Part shown: piece after piece, positions 12,932 to 26,316 of the stretch | How positions within the stretch are numbered: the stretch's first letter is position 1 | How the letters are laid out: each line of letters starts with the position of its first letter | Origin: Paulownia fortunei | Lineage: Eukaryota > Streptophyta > Magnoliopsida > Lamiales > Paulowniaceae | Assembly: GCA_019321725.1 (NCBI GenBank) | Contig: CM033121.1 | Location: 496,001-560,000, forward strand | Direction: 5' to 3' | DNA: 64,000 bases | Made by a program: the position numbers and the translations under genes | The notes under the pieces: model-generated | What the model was told of the DNA's origin: nothing | The model's input: the letters and a program-made list of their open reading frames with translations, nothing else | Database searches by the model: none

Positions 12932-15900
12932 ATGGCGGGTGAAATTGAAGAACCTATCAGGCTTGATTTTCAGGTACAAGTTAGATTTGGGATCTGTCTA
13001 TATGATTCATTCAATGAGTTGATCTGAATTTTGGGTATAACTGACTTTACATTTTTAATCCTTAAATGTTTTACCTTTTCCTTTGTTGGTATTAATGTTA
13101 GGCTTCTGAAACCAAAGAAGGTTGTTTGGAATGTAGGTGGGATCATTTGTTTCAGAATGATTCTTTGGTCGGCAGATCATGCAATGCATATTAATGTGGT
13201 GGTATTATTTGGCTTAATAACTTTTTCGTACTGGGTTTAGGCGTACTGGGTTTAGGCCAATTGTGTTGTTAGATCATACTTAGTCTTGGTGATTAAAAAA
13301 GAAATTTCATAGGAAAATTTCGTCCCGCCATCAAGAAAAGTCCATGTACAGTATCTATACGGTACCTTCTTGTCATGATTATGGATCTGGTATTCCTGCT
13401 AGAGTTGCTCTTTACTGACTGCATCTGTACTTAACCAGGAACTATGAAGTCCCAATTTTTATGACGATATGGTTTGAAAATTTTCCTTTTCTAACCAATT
13501 GTGATGACAAACTATATTTTAACTGTCTGATGAAAGATACTGTACCTAAACGGTTTTCACGGAAGTATAAAGAAGTTAAAGGCATTATTTTCTGTTTCTA
13601 GTGTTTGGTTCTTTGTGTGCCTTTGAGGTGGCATTCTTATATGGAGAAATAATTTACACAATAGGTTTCAGCAGCATGAAATTTAGGCTTCAAACTGGAA
13701 AGGGATCAAAAATTCTCTTCAACTGCAAAAAAATGGTATTTGTGGGGCCATATGCTGACTATAAAGCAAATATAGAGAAAATCACTTTACAGATTGGGAT
13801 GTATCTGCTCATAAGATTCCATAAACGCCTTGTTCTGTAGCATAAGAGAGAATGAATTGTGGATTTAAATTTGATTTATTTGTGAGCAAAGTTGTCCATC
13901 ATGGTAATTTTAGATAATAGGATGTGGGGGGAGAGTCTTGATTACAGTAAATCACAACAGTTAGCAGAATAACCTTATCAGTCAATGCCTGAAAATTAAG
14001 TCCAGTCCTTTCATTATTATTGGAGAAGGTTATTCACCTTTTCCTACTAATTAGCCACTCTCTTGAAATGAACAGGCAGATTCTCTTCATTCAGGCTCTA
14101 TCTCATTTGGAAGGTTTGAAACTGAAGCTCTATGTTGGGAGAGGAGGTCATCCTTCTCACACAACAGGTATCTTGAAGAGGTCGAGAAATGCTCAAAACC
14201 AGGTTCAGTTACTGAGAAGAAAGCTTACTTTGAGGCCCATTTTAGAAAGAAGCGAATTAATGGTCTGAGTTCACCTGAAAGTCGGAATGAGACAGAATAC
14301 CAAACCAGTCAAAATGACATCTCAGAGAAGGCAGGTTATGATGATGAAATCAATCACATGAACAAAGAAACCCATTCTCCACACTTTGATGAAAGCCTGG
14401 ATGGTTCAGTGCATGGAGGAGAGCATGAAATGATGGAACGTGAAAGAGAAGTATTTGGGACATCAACTTCTGAGGCTCAAATTGAACTTTCATGTGATAG
14501 TACTGATAACACGGATTGTATTCCTGAATGTGGGAAGGTAGAAGAAGGGCATCATGCTGAACTTGGAAATTTACTTTCAACCTACTCTGGATCAGAGATT
14601 GAACTGAAACAGAACCTTGATGGTGAAGCAGCCAACTTAGATACAAGCCAGGCGTCAAATGTGACCAGTGACAGTCATGCAACTGAGGAAAATAGTGATG
14701 CCAGTCCCAAAGGCCAACGAAGTTCATCTTCCAAGGTTCATTCTTTTTCGTGTTTGTACTTGCAGTAGTAACTTTAATTGTTTGAATCTGGTGTGTATAC
14801 GGCAATTGTACACCTTCATAAAATGATTGATCATAAAAGATAGAGCTAATCAGTACGAGTTTATCTTGTTTTACATGTGGTTGTGTTCTCTTCTTCGGTA
14901 TTATTTGTGAGCCTATTACACCAAATGTGTGATTTAAGCAGGGTAATTGAAATGCAGGAAGAAATTCCATCACAAGCTGAATATATGAAGCCCAGATTGG
15001 CACTTCGAGTTAGTGTTGCACAGACCGGAAGACACATCTCCAGCAAAGCATCTAAAGGCTCAGAAAGAAAACCTAGTAAAACAGTAAACAATGTGCTGAT
15101 GAGATTGAGAGCAGAAAAGAAGACTTCAGAAGTTGCTGCTCAGGACAAATGCCCAGTGCAGAAAACCCCAATACCTGAGGTTGGCTTTGGCAAATGCTGT
15201 TTTAAATTGTTATACTGTAAAATCACAAGCAAATTTATTTTGTTTGTTCATTTTCTGTAAATTTTAATTTCTAGCTTCTTTTGTTTTGTCTTTCTTGAAA
15301 GCGCATTTCTAGATTGTTATCTTGCTCCTTTGCTAATCACTCTTTGGTCTCTTTTGCTCAGCCTGGTTCAAAAGCAAAAGGAGTCAATGAGATCAAAAGG
15401 TATTGAAAATTTCTTGGTTATCTCAGTGGATGCCTCATAAGCCAACACTTTTATCTTTTTTTTTTTATTTGTAGGGGTGGAAAAGAATCAAGAAATAAAA
15501 GAATTGAGGAGCCTCAGTCCTCTACATTGCGAAAGGTTTCCAGTATAAGTGAAAACAGGTTCATAAGCAAATTAGTGAACTTCCATTAGGTGCATGCTAT
15601 GAGTTTATCTGATCTCATGAATGAATTATGTCTTCTAGGATCAAGCCGGCAGTTGGTATGACTCAGCAATTCATAAAACAGGATAGTTCTAGGTTCAGTT
15701 TCAAATGCAATGAGCGTGCGGAGAAAAGGAAAGAGGTAAGATAGATACTGCTCTGTCAACTGAACCACGCTTAAAATAGAAAATATATACTTTATTTAGT
15801 TGATGAGATTCTCTCTCTTTTTTCTTTCTTTTTTTTTTTTCCGTCAGTTTGATATGAAGTTAGAGGAAAAAATGCATGCAAAAGAAGCTGAGATGCACCA

Positions 15901-17888
15901 ACTTCAGGCAAAAACTCAGGTAATAAACTTTTGAATTGATGTTTATGAGCTCAAAAAGCAGGCTTCTTTCATTTTGTATTTACAACTGAAGATGGATTAC
16001 CTACCAATCAGGTGGAAAACTGCATCCGTTGGATAAGATCACATTGAAGAAAAGTATATGGATTTAAATCGTAGAATTTTTTTCATATCATTTTCTTTCC
16101 ATTAAATTCTGTTCATTCGAGCAGATATATCTTCATACTAAACAAAGTGTTGGCATTATTTTGGTGTTTGTAGGAAAAGACAGAAGCTGAAATTAAGCAG
16201 CTGCGAAAAAGCCTCAACTTCAAAGCTACACCACTGCCTTCTTTTTATCGTGGATCTTTACGTGAGTCAGATAGAAACAAGGTACCTGAACAAGTCTGTG
16301 ACGGGCATATCCCATCTGAAATTCATTTTATGGTTGCATCAAACATTAGTGGCAATAATGCAATTCATTTTTTCTTTATAAAAGCTTATTCTTGTTTATA
16401 GTTCAATTGAAATGCTCTTTTAAGATGTCCTTTCCTGTTTCACCTGACTCCTATGCTAAGTACCAGAGGGTCTTTAGTTCTGCCTGCCCGCGCACCATCC
16501 TAAAAGGACAAAAGAGAACCAAAAATTAGAAACAGTATCAAGAAAGAAATGAATAAGGATGTAGTTATGTTCTCTTTCAACTTTTGTCTTAGGACCAATT
16601 TTAATTATGTGGCTATAGAATTTTTCAGTCACTCTGATCAATCATTTTTTTCTATTTTTGGATGGAGGATCACACTAGTTTGGGATTGATGGCAACTGTT
16701 TTTCTGTTTTCTTGTAGGAATAGACCTTAGCATTCAGTTGAAATAAGTTACATAGTATTCAATTGATGACTGTTTAGTATGATATACTTCTTAAATGTCA
16801 TTTTAAAGTTCTTTCTTAACTAAATTTTACATAATGCAGTTTTTTGAGTTTGAACTTGATTTGCAATATTTGAATGTTTTACCTTCTAAACAGAAGAAAA
16901 CTGTACATCTTTTATTGCATCTTAGATAAAACTTTCATCAATTTATATGTATTCTTCCTTCGGACATAATTGTCGTTCATTAACTTGTACTGCTATAGTA
17001 ACTTCACTAAATTCTGTCTGAATTTTTTGGTTTTTTATGTTGAAGTTTTGATTTCCCACATTAGAGTGGCATCACCTTTATATGATCTCTCACTTGGCTT
17101 CTATTATACTATTAATCACCTGCAAAAAATACAAACTTCTTCCTAAAGTAAATACCTCTTTATAGTCTATTATCTGTCTTCTTTTCACATATCGAATTCC
17201 ATTCAAATAATATGCTATGTGCTTTAGTGAATCTAAACTATTTTATAATAATTATTATGTTGAAAATATGTGTATAGATTACGAACATTCTTTGGGTGTG
17301 CTCGAGTAGCCAATTTAATGTCAATCCTATATTCACATAGGATCCTCTGAAAGAAGGAACTTTCATGTGCTGTATTAGTATTATCCTAAAAAATGTCACA
17401 AATGAAGACTTGTGAAAAATTGGATTGTTAGATGGTTACTCATTTGGCTTTTGCAAATTTTCCAGGCTATAGCTAGCAATGTCAAACCACGAAAACTACG
17501 GACTAAATCCTCAAGTACTGGTAGTCGAGTTTCTGAATGCTCTTCATTAAGTTGTGCAGCAGGCAAAGACCAAGCCACGTTTTTCAGTGCACCTTCAAAG
17601 ACAACTGATCCACCACAGGCGACGAGCTGCCATTCAACAGTGACTTCAGACAGCAATCCATCATCTTCTGCTGCAGAAATCAGCAAGGGCCACCCTTCTC
17701 AAGTGGTAACGTATAGTCAGTTAGATGGGAAGAAAGAAAAAGAGGACAAGCATAAAGTACCTGAAGGTAATAAGATCTACAAGGGCAAAACAATGGATGG
17801 AAAGCAAAAGAAAAGAACTGAGAGGACTATCCACACTGCATTTGAGAATAGTTCAACAGCAGGTCACAAGGTAGTCGTTCTGGCTTGA
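12932..17888 (+). CDS. WDL7-like: WVD2-like protein with TPX2 domain (microtubule-associated)
   Basis: Complete gene, nine coding exons: 12932-12973, 14076-14735, 14958-15179, 15362-15399, 15475-15558, 15639-15735, 15848-15919, 16174-16281, 17466-17888, all in phase, giving 581 aa. The start MAGEIEEPIRLDFQ, followed by SGSISFGRF and the WERRSSFSHNRYLEEVEKCS block, is typical of the plant WAVE-DAMPENED2-like 7/MDP40 group. Residues about 366-435 form the TPX2 C-terminal domain: FSFKCNERAEKRKE, then KLEEKMHAKEAEM and a charged helix ending SLNFKATPLPSFY. This module binds microtubules; family members tune cortical arrays and cell elongation. The rest is Ser/Lys-rich and probably disordered. Intron 8 is the long one (1184 bp). 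Exon 2 alone supplies 220 residues. Exon borders rest on consensus and continuous reading frame; the GTTCAT donor after exon 2 is the weakest. Confidence 0.94.
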
Positions 17889-20270
17889 ATATGGTGATCA
17901 TCCATCACTGTTTGTGCATGAACTCGTGTCGATTCTTGCTAGTCTCAAACTCACCTTGCTTTTCGCTATTTCAATCATGATTTAGAAGAAAAGCACAAAA
18001 AGGATGCTGCCTATTTAAGCAATCAATCCACTCCATCTGCTTTTGGTTAGTTGTATGTTATTTTGATTGTTCGCTAACCCATCAGATGCAGTGTGTGATG
18101 TACATTGTAGTTGTATGTGCCTATCTTAAGAAGTTATTTAAACCAAAAGACTCTATTGTATGAGACATTGTATAATTAGTATTAAACTGTTGGTTTAGTC
18201 ATCCAACTATGCCGGAAAATGGTTTATGAAATCATGCGGAACAGGCTCTTGTTAACTCCATTCATTAATGTCATTTTTTCTTTAAACTTTACCAAATCCT
18301 TCAAGAACAACCTTAGAAACATGATGTACATGTATATTATCTGAATTTAACCACCCCCGCTCCTTGCCCCATTCTAAGCCACCCATTTAAGTACTATGTA
18401 AGTTGGGATTGTAAATCATTGATTAATATTCAGTGTCATCATTTTACAATGTGATATATCCCACGTCTCAGAAGCCCACTTAAACATTGTCCAAATTGGT
18501 GTCATCAAATTTCCAGTCGTCTGAGTCTTCATGCTCTTTCAAATTTCAAAGCTATCCCACGTAATTAAAAACGAACAGTTGGAGTGTTATAAATTCAACA
18601 ATTTTAGTGGGAAAGACATGTCATAGTCCTTTGATTTGACGTTGTATCTATTGTATTAATTCTTTACCCAAATAATTCCCTACCACTGATAAGCTTTTAA
18701 GTGCTCCATTTGAGGGAAAAGAGAAGTTGTTAGACAGTTCTTTTCCTGAGGGCATAATTGATCTTTCAACTTATTTGGAACGATAGAGAGAAAAGTAGGG
18801 GACCCCCTACATTTTGTTTGGTATGACAAAAATGAAGATGGCACATTTATTGAAACTTTGCCTTTTTCTTTAGTTTACTTAAAAAAAAAAAAAAAAAAAC
18901 TCATTCAATTAGGTATCTTCCACACAGTCATGGTTTGCTATTCATTTTTCCTTAAATCTCTCAAACTTGATAATCATGCATCTTTTCGATTAATACAAGC
19001 GTTTTAGAGTATTTAATTTGTTTTTAAGATTAATCAAATTAGATACTAATAGGGATTGTGATATTAATTGCATGATTACCCTTTGTGAAAGTAGAAAAGA
19101 GCCAAATTACACATATATGAAATTTGACCAATTTGCCCCCCAATTTAGTTGAAAATGAACTCATCATGTTGTCCTATCAACAAAGAAGTATATGGTTCTT
19201 TTTATATTTTATGGAGAGGTAATAATTTGCATAAATTTTTTAATTTCACATGCGATTTTTGTCCTTCTCATTTTTTGGTTAATAATTTGCAGTTATTAAT
19301 GCAGGGGTGGAGTCTCCAAAAAGAGAAAATGATAAGCATCTTACTGCATTTTATTTTTTACACTAGGCTCTTTTACATTATATATTTTGAGTCATCAAAG
19401 TTTCGAGCATAATACCATATCTTAAATTAAAAAAAAAATGTAGCTGAAAAATGGAACGAACTTAATTTAACTAGATGCTTCTGAACCCAAAATGCAAAAA
19501 TGCGTATTCAAATTGTTCAAACTATCATTCAACAAATAAAAGCATGAATTTTTTTTTTATCTAATTCGAACCGAATTTAAATTCGAAATAACAATTAAGG
19601 TAATAAAGGGCATAAAAATAGGCATTAAAAAGTTTTGCACTTTTTTATATTTTTGTAAAAGGTGGACTTTTTCTCCCTCTTTTGTGGCTCCAAAGGGCAA
19701 AAGTAGAAGTAGCTTTACGCTTTTCTTTTGTTGTCAGAGGATTTGGTGGTAATAAACTATATCTTTGCAATTGTAATAGAATTTATGAACGAAATAAAAA
19801 GATTGAAACTTGCTAATCTTAGATTTGTCTCTCACATTATCACTTAATCTTGCTAATCAATTCGGCCAACCCATATTGGTTGGACCACCAGTCATGCATA
19901 TAATACACGGGGCCCATTTAAATAGTGAAGCTTGGACTGTAATTGAGTAAGAAATTATATTAAAAATGAATACAGACAATTATCCAAATTGATGATGCAA
20001 TCATGTAGGTGGGATATTCTAATCAAATAATTACAAGAAAAAAAAGAAAAAGATGAAGAAGAAGAAGTACACCTATCCACAATAGATTGCTTGATCTTCA
20101 TCACAGAGGAAAAAGAAAAAATAAATAAAATAAAATTTGCAACAATAGAACACGAATACCTTAATTATATGAAAATTGAATCTACGTGAACACAAATAGA
20201 ATAGCCTACAAGAATTCTCATCTCATACATATATCATGAGCTAATACCTTATATGAAAATTGAAGCTACG
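17889..20270. other. 3' flank of the WVD2-like gene and intergenic DNA
   Basis: Probable 3' untranslated region in the first 300-400 bp, without a clear AATAAA. Beyond that I see no gene. A-tract at 18880-18899 and an A/G-rich purine stretch at 20036-20070. The two converging genes (plus on the left, minus on the right) share this 2.4 kb. Confidence 0.5.
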
Positions 20271-20687
20271 TTAATGGAAAACAAAAGAGAAAACAAGAAG
20301 AAGAGGAAACATGAAGACAATAATGTTTCTTGATCCTTCCAGAGGTGGTGATGAAGATTGATCTTGATGGGGTGGCTTTCTGTAGTAATATGGAAACCAA
20401 GGCAGGATTGGCTCGGGCGGTGGTGGCGCCGCTCCAAAAAAATAAGGCGTTGGGGGAGTGAATGGAAAGATTCCTGCAGGAGGAGAGGTGGACACTGGAG
20501 GGGAGAAAGAAGCTGGAGGGGTGGTGGAAACTGGTGGTGTTGTGGTCACAGGAGGGCTGTTTCCGGTGCCGGTCGGTGGTGGATAACACGGATACGGGCA
20601 CTCTTGCGACGTCGTTGTGGCCGGATACACAAGAATCGTGAAGAGAAAAATAAGTGTTGAGAGTAGCTTGTGAAGCTTTGAGGCCAT
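20271..20687 (-). CDS. Secreted Pro-rich (hydroxyproline-rich glycoprotein-like) protein
   Basis: Single-exon gene for 138 aa. Residues 1-27 are a signal peptide (hydrophobic LLSTLIFLFTILVY, cleavage near TTSQ). A short CPYPC motif at 30-34 precedes a Pro/Ser/Thr-rich body (35-90) of PPV/PPA units separated by Thr or Ser, the kind of sequence hydroxylated and arabinogalactosylated in cell-wall glycoproteins. An aromatic patch (residues 96-102, PWFPYYY) follows. The last 18 residues are strongly hydrophobic after a Ser/Gly-rich stretch, the layout of a GPI-anchor signal (omega site probably Ser112-Ser119). Small open frames on both strands over the same bases are shadows. Position matches the At1g70985-type HRGP in the collinear Arabidopsis block. 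Function unknown; wall or plasma-membrane surface is likely. Confidence 0.85.
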   Translation of the reverse strand: MASKLHKLLSTLIFLFTILVYPATTTSQECPYPCYPPPTGTGNSPPVTTTPPVSTTPPASFSPPVSTSPPAGIFPFTPPTPYFFGAAPPPPEPILPWFPYYYRKPPHQDQSSSPPLEGSRNIIVFMFPLLLVFSFVFH

Positions 20688-20764
20688 GGTTTTGGAGGTG
20701 TTTTGAGAAGGAAAGAAAAGGGGAAGAGATGTGAAGATGGGAGGGAGTGTGAAAACTAAGTAAT

Positions 20765-20791
20765 TGGGGGTGGGTGGGTGGGTGGGTGGGG
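20765..20791. repeat. G-rich (GGGT)n run upstream of the Pro-rich gene
   Basis: Six runs of three or more G, separated by T, about 80-105 bp before the ATG of the minus-strand gene, so in its leader or core promoter, C-rich on the coding strand. G-quadruplex/i-motif candidate. The same motif occurs at 1283-1302. Confidence 0.6.
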
Positions 20792-21007
20792 TCCTAGCTA
20801 GTATAGTTTATTAGAGAGTTTGATAGTTTTGTCATGGCTCGAGAACAGGCAAAAGTTAGTAGGGTAGAACAAAAGCAAAGGTTTAGGTCAAAGTTGTCTG
20901 GTTGGTGAGCATGTTGATAAAATTGTTGTCATGCATGGTAGCTGAGTTATTCAAATTGATTTCGTATACTGATGAATTTGAGGTTTCTGGATGGGATTAT
21001 ATGCATA

Positions 21008-21028
21008 TGTGTGTGTGTGTGTGTGTGT
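21008..21028 (+). repeat. (GT)n microsatellite
   Basis: About ten perfect GT units in intergenic DNA. Confidence 0.85.
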
Positions 21029-24000
21029 ATAATTTTTCTTTTATGTCCAACTACCATAGAACTGTATATCTTGGAAATTCAACGATGTTACAATTGTGTT
21101 TGAACATTAGGCATATTGAGTTTTAGGTGACACTCTATACTAAGGCCATATAAGATCCGGTTACGATTGATTTCTACAAGCAATTAGAAAAGTTAAATAT
21201 GAAGTGCCTTGATGAGACATATAATTAATTTAAACCCAAACAAAGTGGGAGACTGAGACATTATTTTCTTTCCAATTTGAATGTTCTTATAATTTCCTTC
21301 AAGATATCTACTAAAGTATGTCTATTATTGTTGACCTTTTAGTCCAATATCTTACAAGTTTTGATGATAACAATCAATTTGATTCCACTAATCATTTGGA
21401 TCATGTCTTGTGGGCTAATTCTTTAATAAGATCCAAGTCCCTGGGAAGTAAAAAAAAATTATGGCCCAAACGAGCCAAATTATTGGCCTAGGATTTCCTT
21501 TGCGAATTCGCCCTGATTTTGCATGCTTTAAATGTTCATGATAAATCTCCTAATCAAGTCTTTCCTTAGTCAAACTATTTCATCACATTTACAAAACTTA
21601 AAATTGATTACTTCCATATTAACATTGATTTGAAGGTTTTTCATACACCAAGTTATATTCTTTATTGATTACATTCAATAAAAACTTGATCATTTTCTCA
21701 AGTCAAAGTTGGTCTTGTCTAATAAAACCAAACATAAAATCTGGTTAAATTGATTACTTCCTTATTTTCTCAAAGGATTTCTGGAAAGCTCGAAGATTAA
21801 TTGCTGCATATATACTTGAATGCCTCCATCAAGCAATACATTGATTCTTGAACTGAATGTGAGTTTAATAATGAAAAATGTTTTGATATTTTGATTAGTT
21901 CTTGTTCTTATTTTGAAATATACACTTGAGGGAGAACGATTAATCAGGGAAGTTGTTTGATCGAGAAAAATTCTCTAGAGTGTATGTGAATTGTACCAGT
22001 ATGATGGAACTAGTTTTAGTTCTTTATAAGTGTAGTAAATATTGAATTGACGTTAAAATTCTAAGTAAAGCTTAGGTAGTGCATATGAATTATTTATAAG
22101 TCGAATCACTATAAAATCATCATATCTCTTGTTCTTTAATTCTACATTGCTTGGCATCTGCACTTTCACTAAAATTAATAATTTCCAGCTTACTTTCACT
22201 AAAGCAACTTATTGTATTGTTTGTGCTTAATTATCTTTATAAATTATTCTCACTCACAAATATTCACTTCAAAGAATGATAATATTTCCCTTTAAAAAAA
22301 CTATGTTCCAAATTCCAATTACATGTGACTAGAGATAATATTTGTATTATAATATTTCAAGGTGCACAATGAACTATTATATCTAATTCAATTCATTACT
22401 TTGATGTTTTTAAACTTCAGCAAACAAAATAAAGCTAACCTTTAAAATATGTACTTTATTCGTCATTAATTTCTTAATGTAATTATAGTACAAAGTGAAC
22501 CTAGGACTTTGTAATTATAGTACAAAGTTTAAATCGATGTTTTGAATAAATTCACCCTTACGAAGCCATGTTTCACCAAAGCGAGTCCTAGTCCAAAATA
22601 CATGGTACCGTTCCCAATCAAAAAATTCTTTCTTGGATCTTGGTTGTTTTTGGGTTGAAGCGAAAATCTCACGCCTAGTTTCATACATCCTTGTTTCATA
22701 TTTCTTAAGGATCGTCATATTTTTTTTAATATATATAATATCCCCCTGGGTATTACCAAAAGATATTGAAAAAAGTGTGGGTGATGATATATATGCGTAT
22801 ATATATATATGTATATTTATATGCAATAACCTTTTTTCTCCTCGAAATTTGTCCATTTTTTAAGCAAACGAGGACAGCCAATTTTTCTCGTGTGTGCATG
22901 TGAATGTGGAAAACTAGTAGTACTACTTTTTAAGACGTTTGGAAAATCAAAGCATGGGAAAAAGTTTTGCGAGAAAATTGATGATGAATTATCCTCCACC
23001 GACCGTGGACATTTCATAAATCGCTCATATTTTTTTTTATTAAAATGTAAAAATACTTTGATCTACCAAATGATGCATATAATTGATTTTTTATCTAAGG
23101 AAAAAAAAAGTTATTTTATCTCGAGTTTAAACTTATTGTATGATATTATATTACAATAATCGATTTGTTTAACATCAAATCAAACAACAATATGTCTTAA
23201 TTTATCAAGTCCATTTTCAATTAGAATCGTAAATAATTCACCACCAAGAAAGAAAAGATTGCAAGTGAGCAAACCAACCAAACAAAGACAACCACAATCA
23301 AACAATTCAACATTTGACTTAAAATCACTAGGAATAGATAAGCAAGTGGAAAAGTGAAAAAGAAGAAGCCTCTCTTTGTTTGTTTAGTGAACACCTAAAG
23401 ACATGCTGGCTTGACACCACAGTAGGGTATGGACAAAGGACAATAGACAGCCCTTTAATTATTCTGAAAATTGGGACCCATGATTTGGTGAAACCGATGT
23501 TGATCTCATCTTTTATCTACGACTAACAAACTCTGACATGTAAATGATCAGATGGGGTTGGATCAGATGGGATAGTAAAACAATTTCAGAAGCTTCTTGT
23601 TTTTAGTTAATTCTTTTTCCCATCCTTCGGAAATAATAGGAAATTGATTATTATTTTTTTCATGATGATTCTTGAAACATGCAAGCATTTCCATAATGAA
23701 GTCTTTCACCGTTTGGCTCGAATTCATTCGAAATCATAAATTAAATGGGATTTCATGAAATTAGATGAATGCCGCGTAACACATAATCCAATAATTGTGA
23801 TATATTTGATCCAATGAATATGGAGTTTTAGAAAATAAAAAGAATAAATAGCATTTCATCCCTTCAAATTACACTATTTAAATATTTTACTTTCAAAAGT
23901 AATCTAAAATATTTTACCCTCTTAATTTACATTCATTACAATACTTCACCATCATAGCATTTTCAATTCAATTTTTACCAAAAAGCTCTCCGAGAGCTGT

Positions 24001-25269
24001 CACCTCCCGTCTTTACCCCTATTCCCGGCTCAAAAAGTAAATAAAAAATTTCATAATATTTTTTTATTAATTATATTGGTAAAAGAACGATAAACATAGT
24101 ACATTTGCTACAAGTAGTATCAAGTGTAATATAAAAAATAAACTAAATAGTTGTGAATGAGAACAAGAAAATATATATTACAAAGTACTTTCCTCTACTT
24201 TTGGTGTAAAAAAAAAAAAAACAAAAAAACAAAAATATGTGGTCCCTCCTCCAACTCTCTCTCTCCCACCTCTAACTACCCACCTGTCCTCCATTTCTCC
24301 TTCCTTGTCGCCATCTCTTCTTCCCTCATCTTCCCAGTTGTCACCCCTCAACACAAAAAGAGAAGCAATGACGAAAAAGAGAAAAAGATTTGAGAGAAAG
24401 AAAATAAAAAATAAGAGAAAAAGAAAAGAAATACAAAGAGAATTTTTTTTAATAACTTTTTATATAAAATTAAGTATATTTTTTTTTTTAAAAAAAAAAA
24501 AAACACCTCTCTTTTTTATATTCCTCCAACAACACTAGAAGAGTTACTTGAATGTCATTTTTCTTTGTATGCAAAAAAGATTGTTAGTCTCCAAATATTC
24601 GAGAGGGAGAAAAACCAGCCATCAATCGCTATTTTTTCCCCCCAAGCGACTAATGTTTTCATCCAATGCTCATATTTTTAGATTAATATTTTATATTTGC
24701 CCTTTTAAGCAAGCACTTATTACATTTACACCCCCTCTGAGTTTGAAATCTTACCAAGAATATAATTTTAGTCAGCAAAATATAAAGACAATTGGGTCAA
24801 AGACAAAAGTTCACAATTTTTTTTTGCTACCGTCAGTATTTTTTATCCAAAACCCTACCGATAGGGAAAGTTCAATAAACATGGTAAACTTAGAGGTAAA
24901 GTTTTTATAATTATGAAAAATGGAAATGAGGAGTTCGTAATTTAATTATTTTAAAGGAAAAGTAAGTATATTAATTAACCCTAGTATAATTGCAACATAT
25001 ATGTGGTGATATAAATTTTATGGAAAATGAAATGTTTGTTACTTAATAATTGACAAGCATTTTGCTAAAGTCTACATTAGAGGATGTCATATACAACAGC
25101 ATTCACTATTTTGAAGACAATGATGTGTATTATGGGAAGCAAATTTGATTTGCCATCAGTAGGTGGCACGTCGCCTTATGACTGTTAGTAGTTGTCATAA
25201 AACTAAAAATAGTAGCTAGAACATCAAGCTGAATTTGTCATTTATCTTGATGAATGGATGCATTGTGAA

Positions 25270-25292
25270 TAATATATATATATATATATATA
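25270..25292 (+). repeat. (TA)n microsatellite followed by poly-T
   Basis: About eleven TA units and then a run of T. Intergenic, about 470 bp beyond the stop codon of the second Pro-rich gene. Confidence 0.8.
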
Positions 25293-25761
25293 TTTTTTTT
25301 TTTTGTAAGTCATGGAGTTCATGAGAATGATAGTGATATATGCAACTGAATTTGTGAAGTTCAAAACTTTCATTTAGACAGACAATTTATAATTCAAACA
25401 ATTTATTTTATTAAATGGGAACCTAGCACTAATATGACAAAAATTGACATATTTTTTTTTTTTCATAAAAAAACAAACAAGCAAGAAATAAAATAACCAA
25501 AAAAGAAATATAAAGATGAAAATATATCATTATTTCACTTGGATCAGATTAACATATAACATTAAACAATATATATAAAGAAGCTGGAAAATCAAAGAGG
25601 GGGTTATTGAGATTATCAAACACTTGATCAAAGATAAAGATTAAAGCTAGCTAGCACCAACCTATTCATTAGAATTAAATTTTTCTCTCCATCCCAGGAT
25701 TCTTGTCTTCTCTTTGGATTTGCATGTGGACGATTTTATTTTTTCCCCCAAATAATCTGAA

Positions 25762-26157
25762 TCAAAAAGCGAGCAGCCACAAAATACTGCTGATCATGAA
25801 TGGGATTATTCCCATGGAAAAGCTCCGGCCATCGCCGGAATAATAAGGATAAACTGGATACAGATTTCCCGGTGGGCCATTTACGTATATATAAGGAGGG
25901 TTTGGCGGGTTCTGGCCGCTAGGTGGTGGCGGACAGTAATTGCTCGGCTCAGGCTTTTTCGTAGGCGGGGGAGGTGATGGCGGGGGAGGAGACGGCGGTG
26001 GGTTACAAGGGTTGTCGCAAGGGCAGCTCCCACACTTGTTGTCCAAATCAGGTGGGCTCTCATCTAGCTTTCTTGAATTCATCAGTTTTTCAGCTTGAAC
26101 CAAAGCTGAAAGCATGGCAAGAAAAATAGTGATTTGCAAGAGTCTGAGCCTGGCCAT
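25762..26157 (-). CDS. Secreted Pro-rich extensin-like protein, probable GPI anchor
   Basis: Single-exon gene for 131 aa. Signal peptide at 1-22 (LLQITIFLAMLSALVQA). A Cys cluster, CGSCPCDNPC, at 42-51 is followed by two Ser-Pro4 extensin repeats (56-65), then a fourth Pro-rich patch beginning CPPPP at 75. The conserved stretch YIYVNGPPGNLYPVYPYY (89-106) is a signature of the At1g70990/At1g23040-type proline-rich family as I remember it. The C-terminal 18 residues are hydrophobic after SGDGRS, as for a GPI anchor. SPPPP motifs are sites of Pro hydroxylation and arabinosylation, so a wall or cell-surface role is likely; Tyr-rich motifs could cross-link. Cys-rich head and body differ from the neighbour at 20.3 kb, so the two are related in type rather than recent duplicates. 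Confidence 0.88.
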   Translation of the reverse strand: MARLRLLQITIFLAMLSALVQAEKLMNSRKLDESPPDLDNKCGSCPCDNPCNPPPSPPPPSPPPPTKKPEPSNYCPPPPSGQNPPNPPYIYVNGPPGNLYPVYPYYSGDGRSFSMGIIPFMISSILWLLAF

Positions 26158-26316
26158 GAGAGAGTTTTGAGCGGTTTTTTGAAGCTAAAATTGTTTGGTT
26201 TTCTTAGGTGCATGAATAATTGGAAAATGGCCAAGGGAAGTTTGGAGAAATAATTGGCCTTTTTCAAGGGAAGTAGAAGTGAGTGTGACAATATGGTTTC
26301 CCTGCAATTCTAAGTT

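Larger units (their letters stand above)
20792..25761. other. Intergenic DNA between the two Pro-rich genes
   Basis: Nearly 5 kb of AT-rich sequence with no supported gene. Contains a GT repeat (21.0 kb), TA repeats (22.79 and 25.27 kb), A- and T-tracts around 24.21 and 24.48 kb, and a CT-rich patch at 24.25-24.34 kb whose open frames look like low-complexity sequence. No terminal repeats of a transposon were recognised. Confidence 0.5.

Noticed and set aside
14350..15003. 217-codon minus-strand frame, the longest in the window
   Set aside because: It lies opposite exons 2-3 of the WVD2-like gene, which splice correctly and match a known family. The reverse frame is a codon-bias shadow.
24239..24538. 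Pro/Ser-rich plus-strand frame resembling a cell-wall protein
   Set aside because: It derives from a CT-rich patch, has no signal peptide and degrades into Lys/Phe runs from A and T tracts.
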